In this document: positions 12,222 through 23,644 of the stretch, piece after piece
Position numbering within the stretch: position 1 is the stretch's first letter
Layout of the letters: each line of letters opens with the position of its first letter
NCBI GenBank assembly: GCA_022828595.1
Contig: JAKGHH010000004.1
Coordinates: forward strand, 57,972,164 to 58,036,163
Direction of reading: 5' to 3'
Source: Nelumbo lutea
Taxonomy: Eukaryota > Streptophyta > Magnoliopsida > Proteales > Nelumbonaceae
Length of the DNA stretch: 64,000 bases
The notes under the pieces: generated by a model
Databases searched by the model: none
What the model saw: the letters and a program-made list of their open reading frames with translations, nothing else
What the model was told of the DNA's origin: nothing
Position numbers and translations under genes: made by a program

Positions 12222-13108
12222 ACTATTTAGTGTAAATGTTGGGCCTACTAAGAGCCCATACTGATGGGCTCAGGGGTTAATTGTCTTCGGCAATGAATTC
12301 GGCTAGGCCTTGTAACAGAGGCTAGGTTGAACCCATATGGCTTTTGTGGAGATCATTGTTACAGTCCCATGCCATAAAAATAGAGCCAAGCTAGCCAACA
12401 ATTAAAAGGAAGTGAGCCTGAAAGCTTAATGGGCCTAAAGCCCAATTCAAACTGGGTTTAATGAGATTAATTAAAAGGGGGAAATTTTGAATTTAGATTT
12501 GTTTCTAGATCAACAAGAGGATAAGATGTTTTATCCACTTAGGAGTCCAGATCCAAATAAAGATTTGGATCAAAAGAACCCTCTCCTGATAAAATTAGGA
12601 AGTTGATCCAAGAAGGATTATAAAAAGAGGAAAAAATCTTTCTATTAAACACTTTTTGTGAATCTTAGATCTTCTCTCTGATCTTGACGCCCTACCATGT
12701 TCGATCTCCAGTTCTTGGAGTGATCAAGATTGGATCTTAATATTGTTTCTTGCTAGAAGAAACAATCTTGAAGTTGTGCTCACATCCCTGCGTGATTCTT
12801 GCTGAAGAATTGGGGTTCTGGCTGAAGAATTTATTTGTTTATCCTGCCTCACCCTAAGTTGTGTCATCTTCAGTGGAGGAAGGATTTGGTGACTCTTCAG
12901 GCATGAACATCTGCGTTGGGAACTACTGTTGATTCCGTATCAAGTATATCAGATTTGGTCTGGTTTGTTTCAAGAACGAACCTTGAAAAATGCAGTTTTT
13001 CTAAATCAGGGAATAAGATTCTTGGAAGGGATAAAGTAAATTTTTGAAATTTCACCCAGCCACCCTGCATGGTTCGGCCATCCATATGATGGATCTCCCT
13101 TCCCTTCA
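12222..13108 (+). mobile_element. Family A LTR, 3' portion only
   Basis: The segment abuts the previous LTR directly, begins in the middle of the LTR (TTTAGTGTAAATGTTGGGCC, compare about 11006) and ends in CCCTTCA at 13108. No internal region separates it from the preceding LTR, as expected from unequal recombination between LTRs. Confidence 0.75.
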
Positions 13109-13109
13109 A

Positions 13110-13960
13110 AACAGCTGTCGGAGTGAGAAGCAGTCCATTAGGTCATGTCATGATTCGACGACTGGTGGAAGTTGCACCATCTCCCTTCATGCCTCCCTTT
13201 CTTAGGGTCAACTCTTGGTGGTGGTGGTGGCAGGTTGATCAACTGATCCTCCACCAACTTGTTCATTATCATTATCACTTCATCTTTGGTGCAAGCAAAA
13301 GGAGTAGTTGGAGATAGCGAGCTATTTCTTTTGGTTGTCACCACGATAATAGGGCCCCTGGCTAGGCCCCCTGTTGTTCTGAGGCCTCTTGTCAACAGCA
13401 TATGCTTCGTTCTTTCCATACTGTGATGATGTCGGGGTGGACTAGGATGTGGTACTCTTGACAGTGCGTCGTCCTCTCCACTCACTTCCACAACTGGTTG
13501 AAGGTCTCGATCTCGATGTTCTCAATGTTTATCTTGTAGGCTAGTTGCATGCCCTACATGCACTGTCCAACAAAACTCTTCTCAATGGCATGTTCATCGA
13601 AAGCAGAATGAGTCAATTTTTGGAAACTCGTGACATAAGCCAAGAGGTCCTCGCCTACACTGTTCTGTGTTGCGTAGGTTTGCCATCAATCTCTGCTCTA
13701 AAGTGAACCATTTTGACAAGAATCTCTTTGCCAACTCTGCCCACAAGTTTATGCTACCCATGGTCAGATTGACAAACCAAGTGTATGCAAGTCCAGTCAA
13801 TGATTTGGTGAACTCTCTTACTTTTCAGGTCTCCATCCAAGGCAAACGACCCCAAGGCGTCCTCGAAATTATTCACATGCTCTTGCGGGCTCCCTTTCTA
13901 CCCATCATACTATGGCCACTACTAGGGCGAGACATAACCGATGGGGTAAGGTTTGTATAA
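13110..13960 (-). pseudogene. Ty3/gypsy gag relic
   Basis: Minus-strand translation in changing frames gives FALDGDLKVREFTKSL, then LTGLAYTWFVNL and SINLWAELAKRFLSKWF, the conserved capsid block of plant gypsy gag proteins. Further on, GRWCNFHQSSNHDMT resembles the degenerate zinc-knuckle CxxHxxxxH of Tat/Athila-type gags. Gag packages the element's RNA. Several frameshifts make it dead. It is interrupted on its 3' side by the family A LTRs. Confidence 0.7.
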
Positions 13961-14439
13961 GATCCAGTTAAAGTAAGGCTTCTAGAGGACAAGTAAGGCT
14001 TGGACTCTGTTTTGGCTCTCCACCATCAAGCCTTGGACATACTCCTTAGTTCGTCACAGCTGATGGGCTCTTCCGTCGTTGGGTTGGTTTATGGGGTGAC
14101 ACAAGGTTGCTCCACGGTGGAAAAGCGAGTTCTTTGTGTCGTATCTTGTGCAGGCATAAGGTTGCTCTGGTCGAGTGTTCATTCATGTTGGGGTTTGGGT
14201 TGAGACTCGAACTCATACACCTTGTTAGAAAGGATCTCAATGTCGACCTACTCATCAACATGTTCTTTAGGGATGGTAGAAGGTTAATCCTACGGGCAAC
14301 CATCCTTCGTGATCAAGGAAGAACCAAAGATTCTAATGTGAGTAGGGTGGTAAGCTCATCAAAGCCTCACAACGGCTTTATACTCATTGCAGGCTCACGA
14401 TGGCTCTGAGTTTGTCTTTGGTATTCATGTTGTGGGTCT
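13961..14439. other. Unassigned sequence upstream of the gag relic
   Basis: Short overlapping frames occur on both strands, none with a family pattern. It is probably the 5' leader of the gypsy element whose gag lies to the left. Confidence 0.35.
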
Positions 14440-14555
14440 ATTGCATGCTTGTGGTGGTCTTGAGCCCATCGTAAGCTCATTTCAAGCTTTGAGTTCCATT
14501 GCATGCTTGTGGTGGTCTTGAGCTCATCGTAAGCTCATTTCAAGCTTTGAGTTAA
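14440..14555 (+). repeat. 58-bp tandem duplication and related GAGCTCATCG words
   Basis: ATTGCATGCTTGTGGTGGTC starts two consecutive 58-bp units at 14440 and 14498. Looser copies of the words 'gagctcatcg' and 'aagctca' continue to about 14770. Confidence 0.7.
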
Positions 14556-15064
14556 TCACAAGTCTGTGCAAACTTTGAGCTCATCGCAAACCTGTGTCGA
14601 GTTATGAACTCGTCACAGGTGTCCCTTCACAATCGGTTTAGCACCTTTTATGCTACCACAGTCGTGGTGATCAACATGTACCTACACCATTACAAGGCTG
14701 CGATGAGCTCAGATCCACGATAAGCTCAAGCCATCACAAACCTGCGATGAGCTCACGTCCATTGCATGTCAGAGACAGACCCAAAAGCACGTGATTCACT
14801 GATGTCGTGCGTGACAAAATGCCTAATGAGACTATTGACATCATTCGTGCCACGTTATCCTACGAGACTCGCAAAAGGAAGTAGTATACGTGTATTATGA
14901 GAATCCCCAGATGAAAGGAAACATCGTCCTTGAGATATCTCATAAGACACATGGTGAAATCCTAGCAGGGTTCCCTGACAACTGACACCGAATCGAAGAT
15001 TCCCTTTCCTAATGGGAGTCAAATGCTTTTGGTTCCTTCCTTTCAAGACCTCAGGATCTCTCCC

Positions 15065-15072
15065 TATAAATA
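15065..15072 (+). promoter_or_regulatory. TATA box of an LTR or element promoter
   Basis: CCCTATAAATAGAGGTCC is a strong plant TATA context. Around it (14850-15260) the sequence resembles the end of a gypsy LTR, with a similar box at 60650 and an antisense one at 59655-59663. The element it served is not certain. Confidence 0.5.
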
Positions 15073-15299
15073 GAGGTCCAAGTCGTAACGGAAACATCAT
15101 TCTGTCAATCAGAGCCTTTATCCTACCCTTTGCCCTCAGCCTTCCTTCGTCCTTCAAGGAGACCCCTGCATGTAGCCTTACCATACCACTCACAATACTA
15201 GTGGGTGTTGCCTCAACACCCTATCTGGATGTACTTTCTTTTGTTTTGATTTAATGAAACTTTTCTATTTACTTATCAATATATATATATATATATCCC

Positions 15300-16330
15300 T
15301 AGATTGAGACATGTCTTCTTCATAATCATTGCACATTAAACAAATACTTGGAAGCTAGAAGCATCTAACTTCCAATTAAACCAAAGTTAGAACACCATCC
15401 ATTAAAAGTCCCATGAGTATACCTACCTTGGTGGGATTGTGTTTCCCTAAACGCCATAATATCTTCCAACAACCCCTTTTGTCTAAGTGTTATAAAAAGA
15501 CTTAACTATAAATTTTATGTCTCTGAATTCTTTGCACCATCTCATATCAAGTTTGCTTGTGTCTAGCTTTACTTCTTCCTATTTTGCAAACAAGGCAGCA
15601 CAGTCTATACTAGTTCTCTAAATAACAGTGGGCGTCTGAAAGTTAAGCGTCATACAATCTAATATCCTCTCTTTTCAAAACAATGACTATTGAAATGTTC
15701 TTAGAACTTGATGCATAGACACAACTTTACATCTCCAAACCATTCGTCCTCCCAAAATCTTACCCTATTACCTTCCTCCTACATGAATTTTGTGAATCTA
15801 GTCATTTCTGGTTCATACATTATAATTCCTTTCCAAATGCTAATCCCATACGAGGATGATACTTCTGTAGCATCTCATTCAAAATTCAACACTCCACATT
15901 TGCTTAGAACTACTCTCCTCCAAAGAGGATCCTCCTCCTCAAACCTCCACATTAGGGATCCATATTATAAAAGTTAGCCTCAGCTAGCCATCTCATATAA
16001 GATGGCTGAATCGTTACCCTTTGGGGATTAAACTCTAAAAGATTCTCCTCTATAAACCTCCTCTTTTACAAACCCATCAGCAAAAAAGTTAGCCACTCTC
16101 AGAGTACACCTGTAAACCACCCCGAGCTTTGATGCAAGTTTAGCAATTTCCCTCATCACATACATCTGTTTCCATGACCCAGTTTTCTTAATCTTTAGCC
16201 ACCATATTACTACTTGTGAATCTTGTAGTTTAATGATTTAGCTAGTATTTGTCCATTTGACAACAGTATATCTGACTTCTGTTCATCCCTTTGTTTTGCC
16301 AATAGTAATGTGTTATAGTATCAGAGCTCC
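15300..16330 (-). pseudogene. Second LINE relic: RNase H-like and zf-RVT region
   Basis: On the minus strand, 16330-16040 reads KLASKLGVVYRCTLRVANFF, resembling the C-terminal half of the plant RNase H (RVT_3) domain. From about 15980 to 15300 the reading gives WRFEEEDPLWRRVV, YGISIWKGI, RVRFWEDEWFGD and a zf-RVT-like stretch, which is the post-RT part of plant LINE ORF2. Stops are frequent. The RNase H-like part lies upstream of the post-RT part, the reverse of the usual order, so two LINE fragments may be joined. Confidence 0.6.
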
Positions 16331-17352
16331 TGAAATACAAGTACTCCTGAACCTTTCTTCAAATTCCAACACTTGTACATATGAGTGATGCTTAAAAATC
16401 ACTCATAAACAAACAAGTAATATCCTCATTTGTTCTATTCTTTTAGGTTAATCAAGTATAACCTTGTAGTTTGATGTTACCTATTCCACCCCTCCACTTT
16501 CGTAAATGATGGAAAGTGTATGTGATATATAAATTTTTTTTGAAAGTCAATTTTACCCTCTCTAGCACCTTCTTGCATATTATATGGATAACAAATACCC
16601 TCATTTAAACGACTTTACGGGGCATTTTTTTCTGCCATAACATTCAGTTGGGAAAGAAAAGTACCCTAGTCGGTTTAGGAAGAAAATAAAAATTTTGAAA
16701 TGATAAGACAGAATTTTGTGTTCATTAAATGAGGACTTTCATTAATTTCAAAATATATATTTTGTAAGGAAAATAATACATTATTAACAAGGACACTTTG
16801 GTAAAATAACTATTTGTCTTAATTCCATCTCTCCACTCCTGTTGTAGTTTTGCGGTCAAAGGGAACACGCGTTATTATAAGTTATTAGATAAACCCTGAG
16901 GATGGCACAAGTATTTGACCAAAACACCAGGGATTATATAAATCATTTACCATAAAATATATATATATATATAGGTGCTCCACCAGGTTGACTGGTGGCC
17001 TTGGCACAGGGCAATAAGGTAGATGCCCCCATTAAACCTGTAACCATCCAAGTAATACACAATTCTTGAAGCCACACTCAAAGAAGAGAAGACAAAAGAA
17101 GAAACAATCCTGTCATCCAGAAAAATGCCATCTTTTGAACAGTATATTATTAATTAGAAAAAAGAAAAAAAAAAAAGAGGAATAGAAAGATATAGATAGG
17201 GAGATGGAGTCAACAAAAACACTGGTTAACAAATTGTCAAGATCTTCCAACCAAAGTAGTTGATCTGCTCATCCAAATTTAGTGGACGATCACACAAATA
17301 TACTCAAATTATTAACCAAAAGAACAATAAAGACAAGAGAGAAAAGGAAAAC
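16331..17352. other. No gene seen; AT-rich with a short (TA)n tract
   Basis: This region lies just downstream of the last visible phosphatase exon. I looked for the next exon (PP6 residues after IRTIDQ) and found none. A (TA)n run is present at about 16958-16974, followed by an unassigned segment (16975-17060), and a purine-rich run at about 17157-17210. Confidence 0.6.
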
Positions 17353-17403
17353 CTGATCGATAGTTCGAATGTCCGGAGAAAGGCCACCATGGACACAAAG
17401 CAC
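17353..17403 (-). CDS. FyPP: PP6 phosphatase catalytic subunit, exon 6 (last visible)
   Basis: The 51 nt encode VLCVHGGLSPDIRTIDQ, including the metal- and phosphate-site block VHGGLSP of PPP phosphatases. It follows an AG acceptor (CTAG) and is followed by a GTTTTC donor, both in phase 0. The next expected residues, carrying the remaining conserved His and the substrate groove, are not found in the 17 kb downstream. The donor site implies further exons existed. Confidence 0.88.
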
Positions 17404-17515
17404 CTAGAATGCCAAGCAGATGAATTGGTAAGAATACCAAAAACTAGTGGTCCAAGAAGAAAAGGAGGGAAAAGGAATAGATAAAGGAAAGATAGGAACT
17501 AGGAAGGAGTTGTAC

Positions 17516-17626
17516 AGTTCCATCTATAATTGCTGACAGTGTGAGGTAGTCAAAAACATCAGTGCAATACCGCCAGGCATTAGCATTCCCATACTTCCTC
17601 TGGCACTCATCATAAAAGCCATATAC
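17516..17626 (-). CDS. FyPP: PP6 phosphatase catalytic subunit, exon 5
   Basis: The 111 nt (37 codons, phase 0 at both ends) begin [13 protein letters not shown] and end SAIIDGT. This stretch is nearly invariant in plant PP6/FyPP and distinguishes the family from PP2A and PP4 by the YGNANAWRY run. The acceptor is TTAG and the donor GTACAA. The intron to exon 6 is 112 nt. Confidence 0.92.
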
Positions 17627-17916
17627 CTAACAGTAGAAATGATACATCAGAAAGCATCTACAGCTAGGTGAACCACTTAACCCCATATCTCAATTGATAG
17701 TCAATGCAACCAAGGATTTAGGTTATAGCAGACAAGTAGAAAGATAGAGCAGGTACAGCAAATGTACCAAAAAGGTTACATTCTTCTCTTGGTCAAGATC
17801 AGAATACGAGAGAAGCACTTTGAGCTGACATGGAATATATGCACTCAACCAATTGCAGCAAATAGGTATTCACAAATAATTAACAAGCTTACCAGAAGAA
17901 CAAATCTCGCTTAGGG

Positions 17917-17962
17917 TTTTTTTTTTTTTTTTTTTTTTTTTGGGGGGGGGGGGGGGGGCCCC
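17917..17962. repeat. Homopolymer block T25-G17-C4 in intron 4
   Basis: There are twenty-five T, seventeen G and then four C in direct succession. Such a block is rare in biological sequence and may mark a read-through artefact or an assembly join. Confidence 0.8.
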
Positions 17963-18473
17963 TTCACTGGAAGGAAACCAATGTTTTCACCAGTCAAACC
18001 AAGCTTCAATGCTTTATGGCTTCTTAACAGTATCACCAGCCATTAAAAACCCAACAAAAAGACACCAGCACTTCTTTTCCAGCAAATTGGAATATAAAAT
18101 ATTGAATCCACCCAAAAGACAGCAGTATTTTCTTTTCCAAATTCCAAACAAATAGAGAGATAGTAAGTTTTTTTTTTCAACTTAAAAACTAATATGTCTA
18201 TAATAGACTAAGTACTACTGAAACAAAATAAGAAAACAAAAGCAGTAAAAGGCACAAACAGACAAACAAAACTTCGTGAATAATAAATACTACATCATAA
18301 TAGTCGAGCATCATAATAATGGATGAATATCAGAGAAATGCAACAGGAAATATGAGATACTTGCAGAGACAGTTTACCAAAGGCATAAGAGTAAACATGT
18401 CTTACTTGCATGAGATGATTCTAGCCATATGTTATGATACCAAACAATGCAGTATTTCCTATGGTTAAAACAT

Positions 18474-18481
18474 GATCAACC
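18474..18481 (+). repeat. 8-bp target-site duplication, left (GATCAACC)
   Basis: It is identical to 19081-19088. Confidence 0.9.
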
Positions 18482-19080
18482 CAGTGTTTTAAAAGCGCAA
18501 GGGCCAATTTTTGCCTGAGGCGCAAGGTGCATGCCTTTTTTAAGCAAGGCGCAAAATTACAGAAAAAAAAAGCTAAAAAATAAAAAAAAATCAGAAATTA
18601 TAAAAAAATGTCAAAAAATATCAAACATAATGTTAATGAAAAATATAAACTTAAATTTTAAAATAAATGTTTTAAAAAACCTATTATCTAAAATTAAAAT
18701 ACATAAGCATAACATGTAAAGAGTATTCAAATGGAAATTTAAAAATAAAAGCAAACATATAAAGCATTTTCAAGTATTGTTTCCTTAATTGCATCGCTTC
18801 AAGTAGCTAATGTGATGTAAAGCATATTGCATTCTCGATTCTATGAGTCGCCTTTGTACTGTGCCCCCTACTGTTCGACTCAAAAAAAAAAAAAGCAAAA
18901 AGTGCAAAATTTTAAAAAGGCACACGCCTAGGCTGAGGCTGAGGCTGAGGCACACCAGGCGCATGCCTAGGTGCACCAGGCGTGTGCCTTTTGAAAGGAG
19001 TGCACCTAGGACCTGGGCGAGACACATACCCCAAAATGTGCCTCGCCTGTGCGCCTAGAGGCACGCCTTCTAAAACACTG
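18482..19080. mobile_element. Intact hAT-type MITE, 599 bp, in phosphatase intron 4
   Basis: The left terminus CAGTGTTTTAAAAGCGC and the right terminus (other strand) CAGTGTTTTAGAAGGCG are inverted repeats and are bounded by the perfect 8-bp duplication GATCAACC, the length made by hAT transposases. It encodes no transposase. Both ends are rich in GCCTAGG / GAGGCGC words and the middle is A-rich. This is the reference copy for the CTAGGCG relics elsewhere in the window. Confidence 0.9.
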
Positions 19081-19088
19081 GATCAACC
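19081..19088 (+). repeat. 8-bp target-site duplication, right (GATCAACC)
   Basis: This is a perfect copy of 18474-18481. Confidence 0.9.
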
Positions 19089-19288
19089 AGTTACATGTAC
19101 CCTTGGTTAGGTCTCCTAGTTCTGACAAACCAAATGGAAAATGTCACCTTCCCACCTGTGTGCCATGAACACAGCCATTCAATTGTATGACTAATACAAA
19201 CTCCCTGGCATACAGCTTAAACTTAATCTCAAAATTGCCAGACTAATAACAAAATGACTAATGGGTACAATTTAATATGAAGGCATAC

Positions 19289-19346
19289 CTGAGTTAGTTG
19301 CCTGCTCTCATGATTTCCACGTAAAAGAGTTATGTTAGCAGGGAAT
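19289..19346 (-). CDS. FyPP: PP6 phosphatase catalytic subunit, exon 4
   Basis: The 58 nt complete the split Arg codon of exon 3 and encode FPANITLLRGNHESRQLTQ. It carries the third PPP signature RGNHES, whose Asn and His bind metal and act as general acid. The acceptor is AACAG and the donor GTATGC. The intron to exon 5 is 1662 nt and contains the 599-bp MITE, so it was about 1.05 kb before that insertion. Confidence 0.92.
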
Positions 19347-19349
19347 CTG

Positions 19350-20113
19350 TTAACCAGCACAAAGCACAAAATCAGAAGGGAGATACTCATAATATCCCTT
19401 GGCAAACCTAATAAACCAGATCAATACAATCTCTCTTTCTCTTCAAAAAAGGCAAATGAATTCTCTTTGTTTAGGAAAGGAAATATGAACTTCAATTAAG
19501 TAACCTGGTTAACACAAAAGCAAAAAAAGGTCCATATTTTGAGAAGCTCTATTTTTTATAGTCCAGAAGATGTGAAAAACACAAAGCAAAATATCTCACC
19601 AATTACCCCAAAAATTTTAAAATGCATTCCATTGCCAAAATTATGAGTAGCACTTGGCTCACTTTAGACTACTCAAGTTTCGAAACCAAGAAAACAATGA
19701 TAATACAATGACAAAGCCACAACATAACTAAGAGATTTATTGATCAAAAAAAAACATAACTAAGAGATTCTCAGAAGTTGCAATGAAGAAACCACCACAA
19801 TCACCATATCAAGGAAACATATTTTCACCATGAAAGATTTCTGGGCTTATTGTTCTTGATTTTGGCACAACAAAACAAAACAATAAAATGCGCAAAAAAA
19901 CAAAAAGTGCAAGAGGCTTTTTTGCAGGCCTTTCCAGGCAATTCGAAAAATTTAGAAAAAAAAAACTCAAAAAAATGAAAAATACAAAAAAGAATATTCA
20001 CAGGAAATTTAAAAAATAAAAAATATTGAAAATAGTATTAATTAAAAATATATACATATATTCTGAATTAAATGTTCCTTAATTATACATAAAAGTTTGA
20101 TTTTATATTTTTA
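19350..20113. other. Phosphatase intron 3, downstream part
   Basis: This is AT-rich intronic sequence. A stretch near 19890-19960 with GCAAGAGGC and GGCAATTC words may be a very old CTAGGCG-type relic; otherwise I see nothing. Confidence 0.5.
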
Positions 20114-20145
20114 ACTAGCGAGGACCCGTGCGATGCACGGGATTT
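20114..20145 (-). mobile_element. Helitron 3' terminus (minus strand), other end not found
   Basis: On the minus strand the sequence reads CCCGTGCATCGCACGGG, a perfect 7-bp stem hairpin, then TCCTCG, then CTAG followed by T. That matches the Helitron 3' rule of hairpin, short spacer, CTRR, host T. I could not find the matching 5' TC end. Confidence 0.55.
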
Positions 20146-20775
20146 ATCAAAGGAAAAGTGAAACAATGGAAACTTATAATTATATTAATAATTTTAGTAA
20201 TTTGTTAAATATAATTTAATAATTTAGATTAATTATATTAATAATTTTTAACAAAAATAATAAATTATTGCTAATTACTCAATAAATAATTATTTTTTCA
20301 TATCATCCGTTAGTGTTTTAATTTACTTTATTAATCATTAGATGTTATAATTAAATTAATCTATAGATTAACTTTTTTAGTCATAATTAAAGTAATAGTC
20401 CAAGCTCAAGGTTTAAGACTATGAAACAAAGCCTCGTACCCATCTCCGTCCCCATCCCTAACAAGGCAATATACATCCTCAGTCCCATCGGGTCGGAACA
20501 GTTGAGTACCCGATGGGATGGGGAACATTGTCATCCCTATTCACATTCGAGTCCTATTATATGGTTAATTGTCATAGAACTGTAATTCGAAACCTAATAA
20601 ATAAAAATAAATTTTAGCAAATTTTTACCTAGCAACTTTTAAAAATTAAGAAATTAATAAAAATTAGTAGTTCATAAAATAATAATAAAAAGTTAAAAAA
20701 ATATTAAATATAATAAAATAAATCACTTGCATTCCATATAAAAACTATAAAATTTAATTAAAATATTAAAATTAA

Positions 20776-23641
20776 TCTATATATATACAGTAAAGTAGAA
20801 GGTACCACGTAGGTGGCCTAATCTTTCTCCACTACTCCGATGAAGAACTCTCTGCCCCTCTCATCTTAGCCTTTCTTGCTCCCTCATGAAGCCATGTCAT
20901 CAGTGTCTTCTCCCTTTCTCACGAAGCCACATCATCATACCTGACCCACTACTTCACATTCCCTAATACCTAATTGTGAGAGGAGACATGATAGGGTAGG
21001 AAAACAAGGCCAATACATCTCTTAGTTTTCTACCCTTCTTCTAATTAATCCACTCACAAATCTTCAATACACCATGTGGCAAATCAATAATGGAGAAAAT
21101 CAATCGAGGCAGTGTTCGGCACTGCGTTACTCTTTATTAATAGAAAATGTCAATAATGGTATTTAAAATAAATACCATATTTATTAATAGAGAATGTTGA
21201 ATATATTTTCTGAAATTTGCTAAAAATTATCAAAATTTACAAAAAATCTGAAAATCACTAAAAATTACTGAAATTTAAAATATTTACTTAAAATTTATTT
21301 TGAAATTAGTTTAAAATAATCACAGAAAATTAAAATATATACTGAAATTAATTACTTTCAAATAATTACTGGTTATTTTGAAATCATTATAGAATAACTA
21401 CTGAAAATTTAAAATAAATACCATATTTATTCTTTACGGTATTTATTTAATTAATAGTAATTAATTAATTAATTAACAGTATTTATTTAATTAATAACAA
21501 TCTTCTCTTTGGACCCAAGTAATTAGATGTATAATATATATCATGATTTCAGGAATCCAACCAAATATAATAGGAAACTAATCCCTATATAGTAGGAAAT
21601 CTTCCCACCTTTCAAACTCTCTCCTCTATCCGAATATAGTAGGAAATCTTTCCACATTTGAAACTCTACAGTCTATTCTCTCTATTTATCTTCTACTCAA
21701 TACAGTAGGAAATCTTTCTACAATTGAGTTACAGCTCTATCTAATCTCTAGTTCCAATACTCTTGGTTTCACTCCCATAACGTCTTTTCACTCTGTTGTA
21801 CTCTTTCCTTCTCTTTATCTTTCCTGCTCTCTTTCAGTAGTTGATTGACAGAAGATGACCGGGTAAACCCAATGGGGGGAAGACGTGCCATAGCTGATGC
21901 TACATTTGCATTTTGTTCGTTGCATTCTGTCATCTTGTTCTTCTGTTCTTTGGAGCACAAGTTAGGATATGTTTCATTTTATTATTTTAAAAGGTTTTTT
22001 GGCAAAGTTTTACAAAAGATTTGGGAGTTCTTGGGGTTAATTTTTCTTAATGCCATTGGAAGGTCAGATTTTTTTTTGTTCATGATCTTCAGTTTCTTTA
22101 GGTAGGTCATGCTAGGATCAAAGAGAGGTTAGTTAAATTAAATTAACTTGAGTACCTTAACTAATTTACTTCATTAGCTTAATTAAATTAAGTTGATTAG
22201 TTAAAACTAATTAATTAGTAGTTAGTTAACTTTGTGTACGCCTAACCTGGGTTATTTAATAATTTACTTTTATTTAGTTAATTTACTTTTATTGGTTAAA
22301 GCAGATAATTATTAATCATGTTTCTTGCATACAAAATTATATATAAAAATGATACAAATTAATAAAAAATATTTTAATAATTTTTATTAATACAATATTT
22401 TTTTATTTAAAAAGAAAGTGAATATAAATTAATACATGTTTAATTCTAGTTTCAAAATTAAATCTTATAATTTGATAATGAGACTACAATTTTTTATAAA
22501 ATAATAAAACTATTAGTTTTACATTCAATTATTATTAATTTAAAATCCTTTAGTCCATTTAAAATAATAAAAACTAATACTAAATAAAATATTAGTAAAA
22601 GTTAAAACAACGTAATAGAAAATAAAAACTAATACAATTAGGAATGTCACAACCCTCTTTTTTGGGGTGCAACTTGGGTGGGTTGGGTCGGACTAAGGGC
22701 CAACCCAATCCTAAGTCTCAAACCTCAAGCTTAGGTTTGGCCCAACTCAAGGTTAAGCTTGAGCTTACCAACCTAGGCGCAATTTCTACCCTACCCGATG
22801 GGTATCCACCCCAACAGGGCGGGTTTTTGCTTGAAGAATGGGTTTGGGGGCAAGTCGGGTCTTGGGACTCTACAACCCGTATGTTATGAGTAGGGTATGG
22901 TACTAGGGTAAACCCAACCCACATATTGTTGGAAAGCATTTAAACTTTTGTATACTAGGTGTTGAATTTAATAATATTTTGACTTTGATGTGAAGGATAA
23001 TTGATAGTTTGTGTTTTTTTACATCTTAATCAAATATTTGGAAACTTTGTTGTTTATTTATGTTACTTTACTTATTTATTAGTTATATATAACAAGAAAT
23101 AATAGGAAATTAGATGTGGGTTCTAAACCCTAAAACCCCTATTCTTGAATGTGGGGCCAAAGAGGGTTTTACATTTTCATTTGTGGGGTCGATTTGGATT
23201 CTCAAAATCCAACCTACTATGGGTTTTGCTATGGGTACGGGTTGGGAGGTTTAGGGAGGCAAGTAGAGTCTAGAATTTGCAAAACCCTTCTTGAACCCAC
23301 TCTGTTGCCATCCCTACTTGGGCTAGGCTTGGACTTGGGCATATTGATCTTTGTAGCTCAATTTCCATGTAAAATAGATTGATAATATATAGATATGTAA
23401 AACATAAAATGTTGGGCAGGCTTAGATTGCATCGGATCAGTACCCAAGGCCTCAACCTAAGCCTACTCCGAGTTTAGTTAGGCCCAAACCCAGCATGAAG
23501 TTCAAAAACTCAAGCCCAACTTATGCAAAAGTTTTGGTTGAGTAGGGTTGGACTTGGATTGGGTCCACCCAACTTCACCCTTAGCTCCTTTTGCCTCAAA
23601 TTGTTTTAACAAAACCCGTGCATCACACAAGTCCCCACTAG
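20776..23641 (+). mobile_element. Non-autonomous Helitron, 2.87 kb, in phosphatase intron 3
   Basis: The 5' end after a host A reads TCTATATATATACAGTAAAG, a typical plant Helitron 5' terminus. The 3' end reads CCCGTGCATCACACAAG (a decayed hairpin), TCCCCA, CTAG, then a host T. The A-T target fits. No Rep/helicase is visible. Inside are AT-rich sequence, a leader-like stretch at 21500-22100, and a GGGTTGGGT-rich segment at 22640-23600; I recognise no captured gene. The boundaries are a reading, not an alignment. Confidence 0.6.
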
Positions 23642-23644
23642 TAA

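Noticed and set aside
18531..18719. Lysine-rich small protein
   Set aside because: This is A-rich interior of the hAT MITE; low complexity only.
20114..23642. One large TIR transposon with ACTAG ends and a TAA duplication
   Set aside because: It is possible, but a Helitron-type 5' end at 20776 and hairpin-CTAG 3' ends fit better; kept as the alternative.
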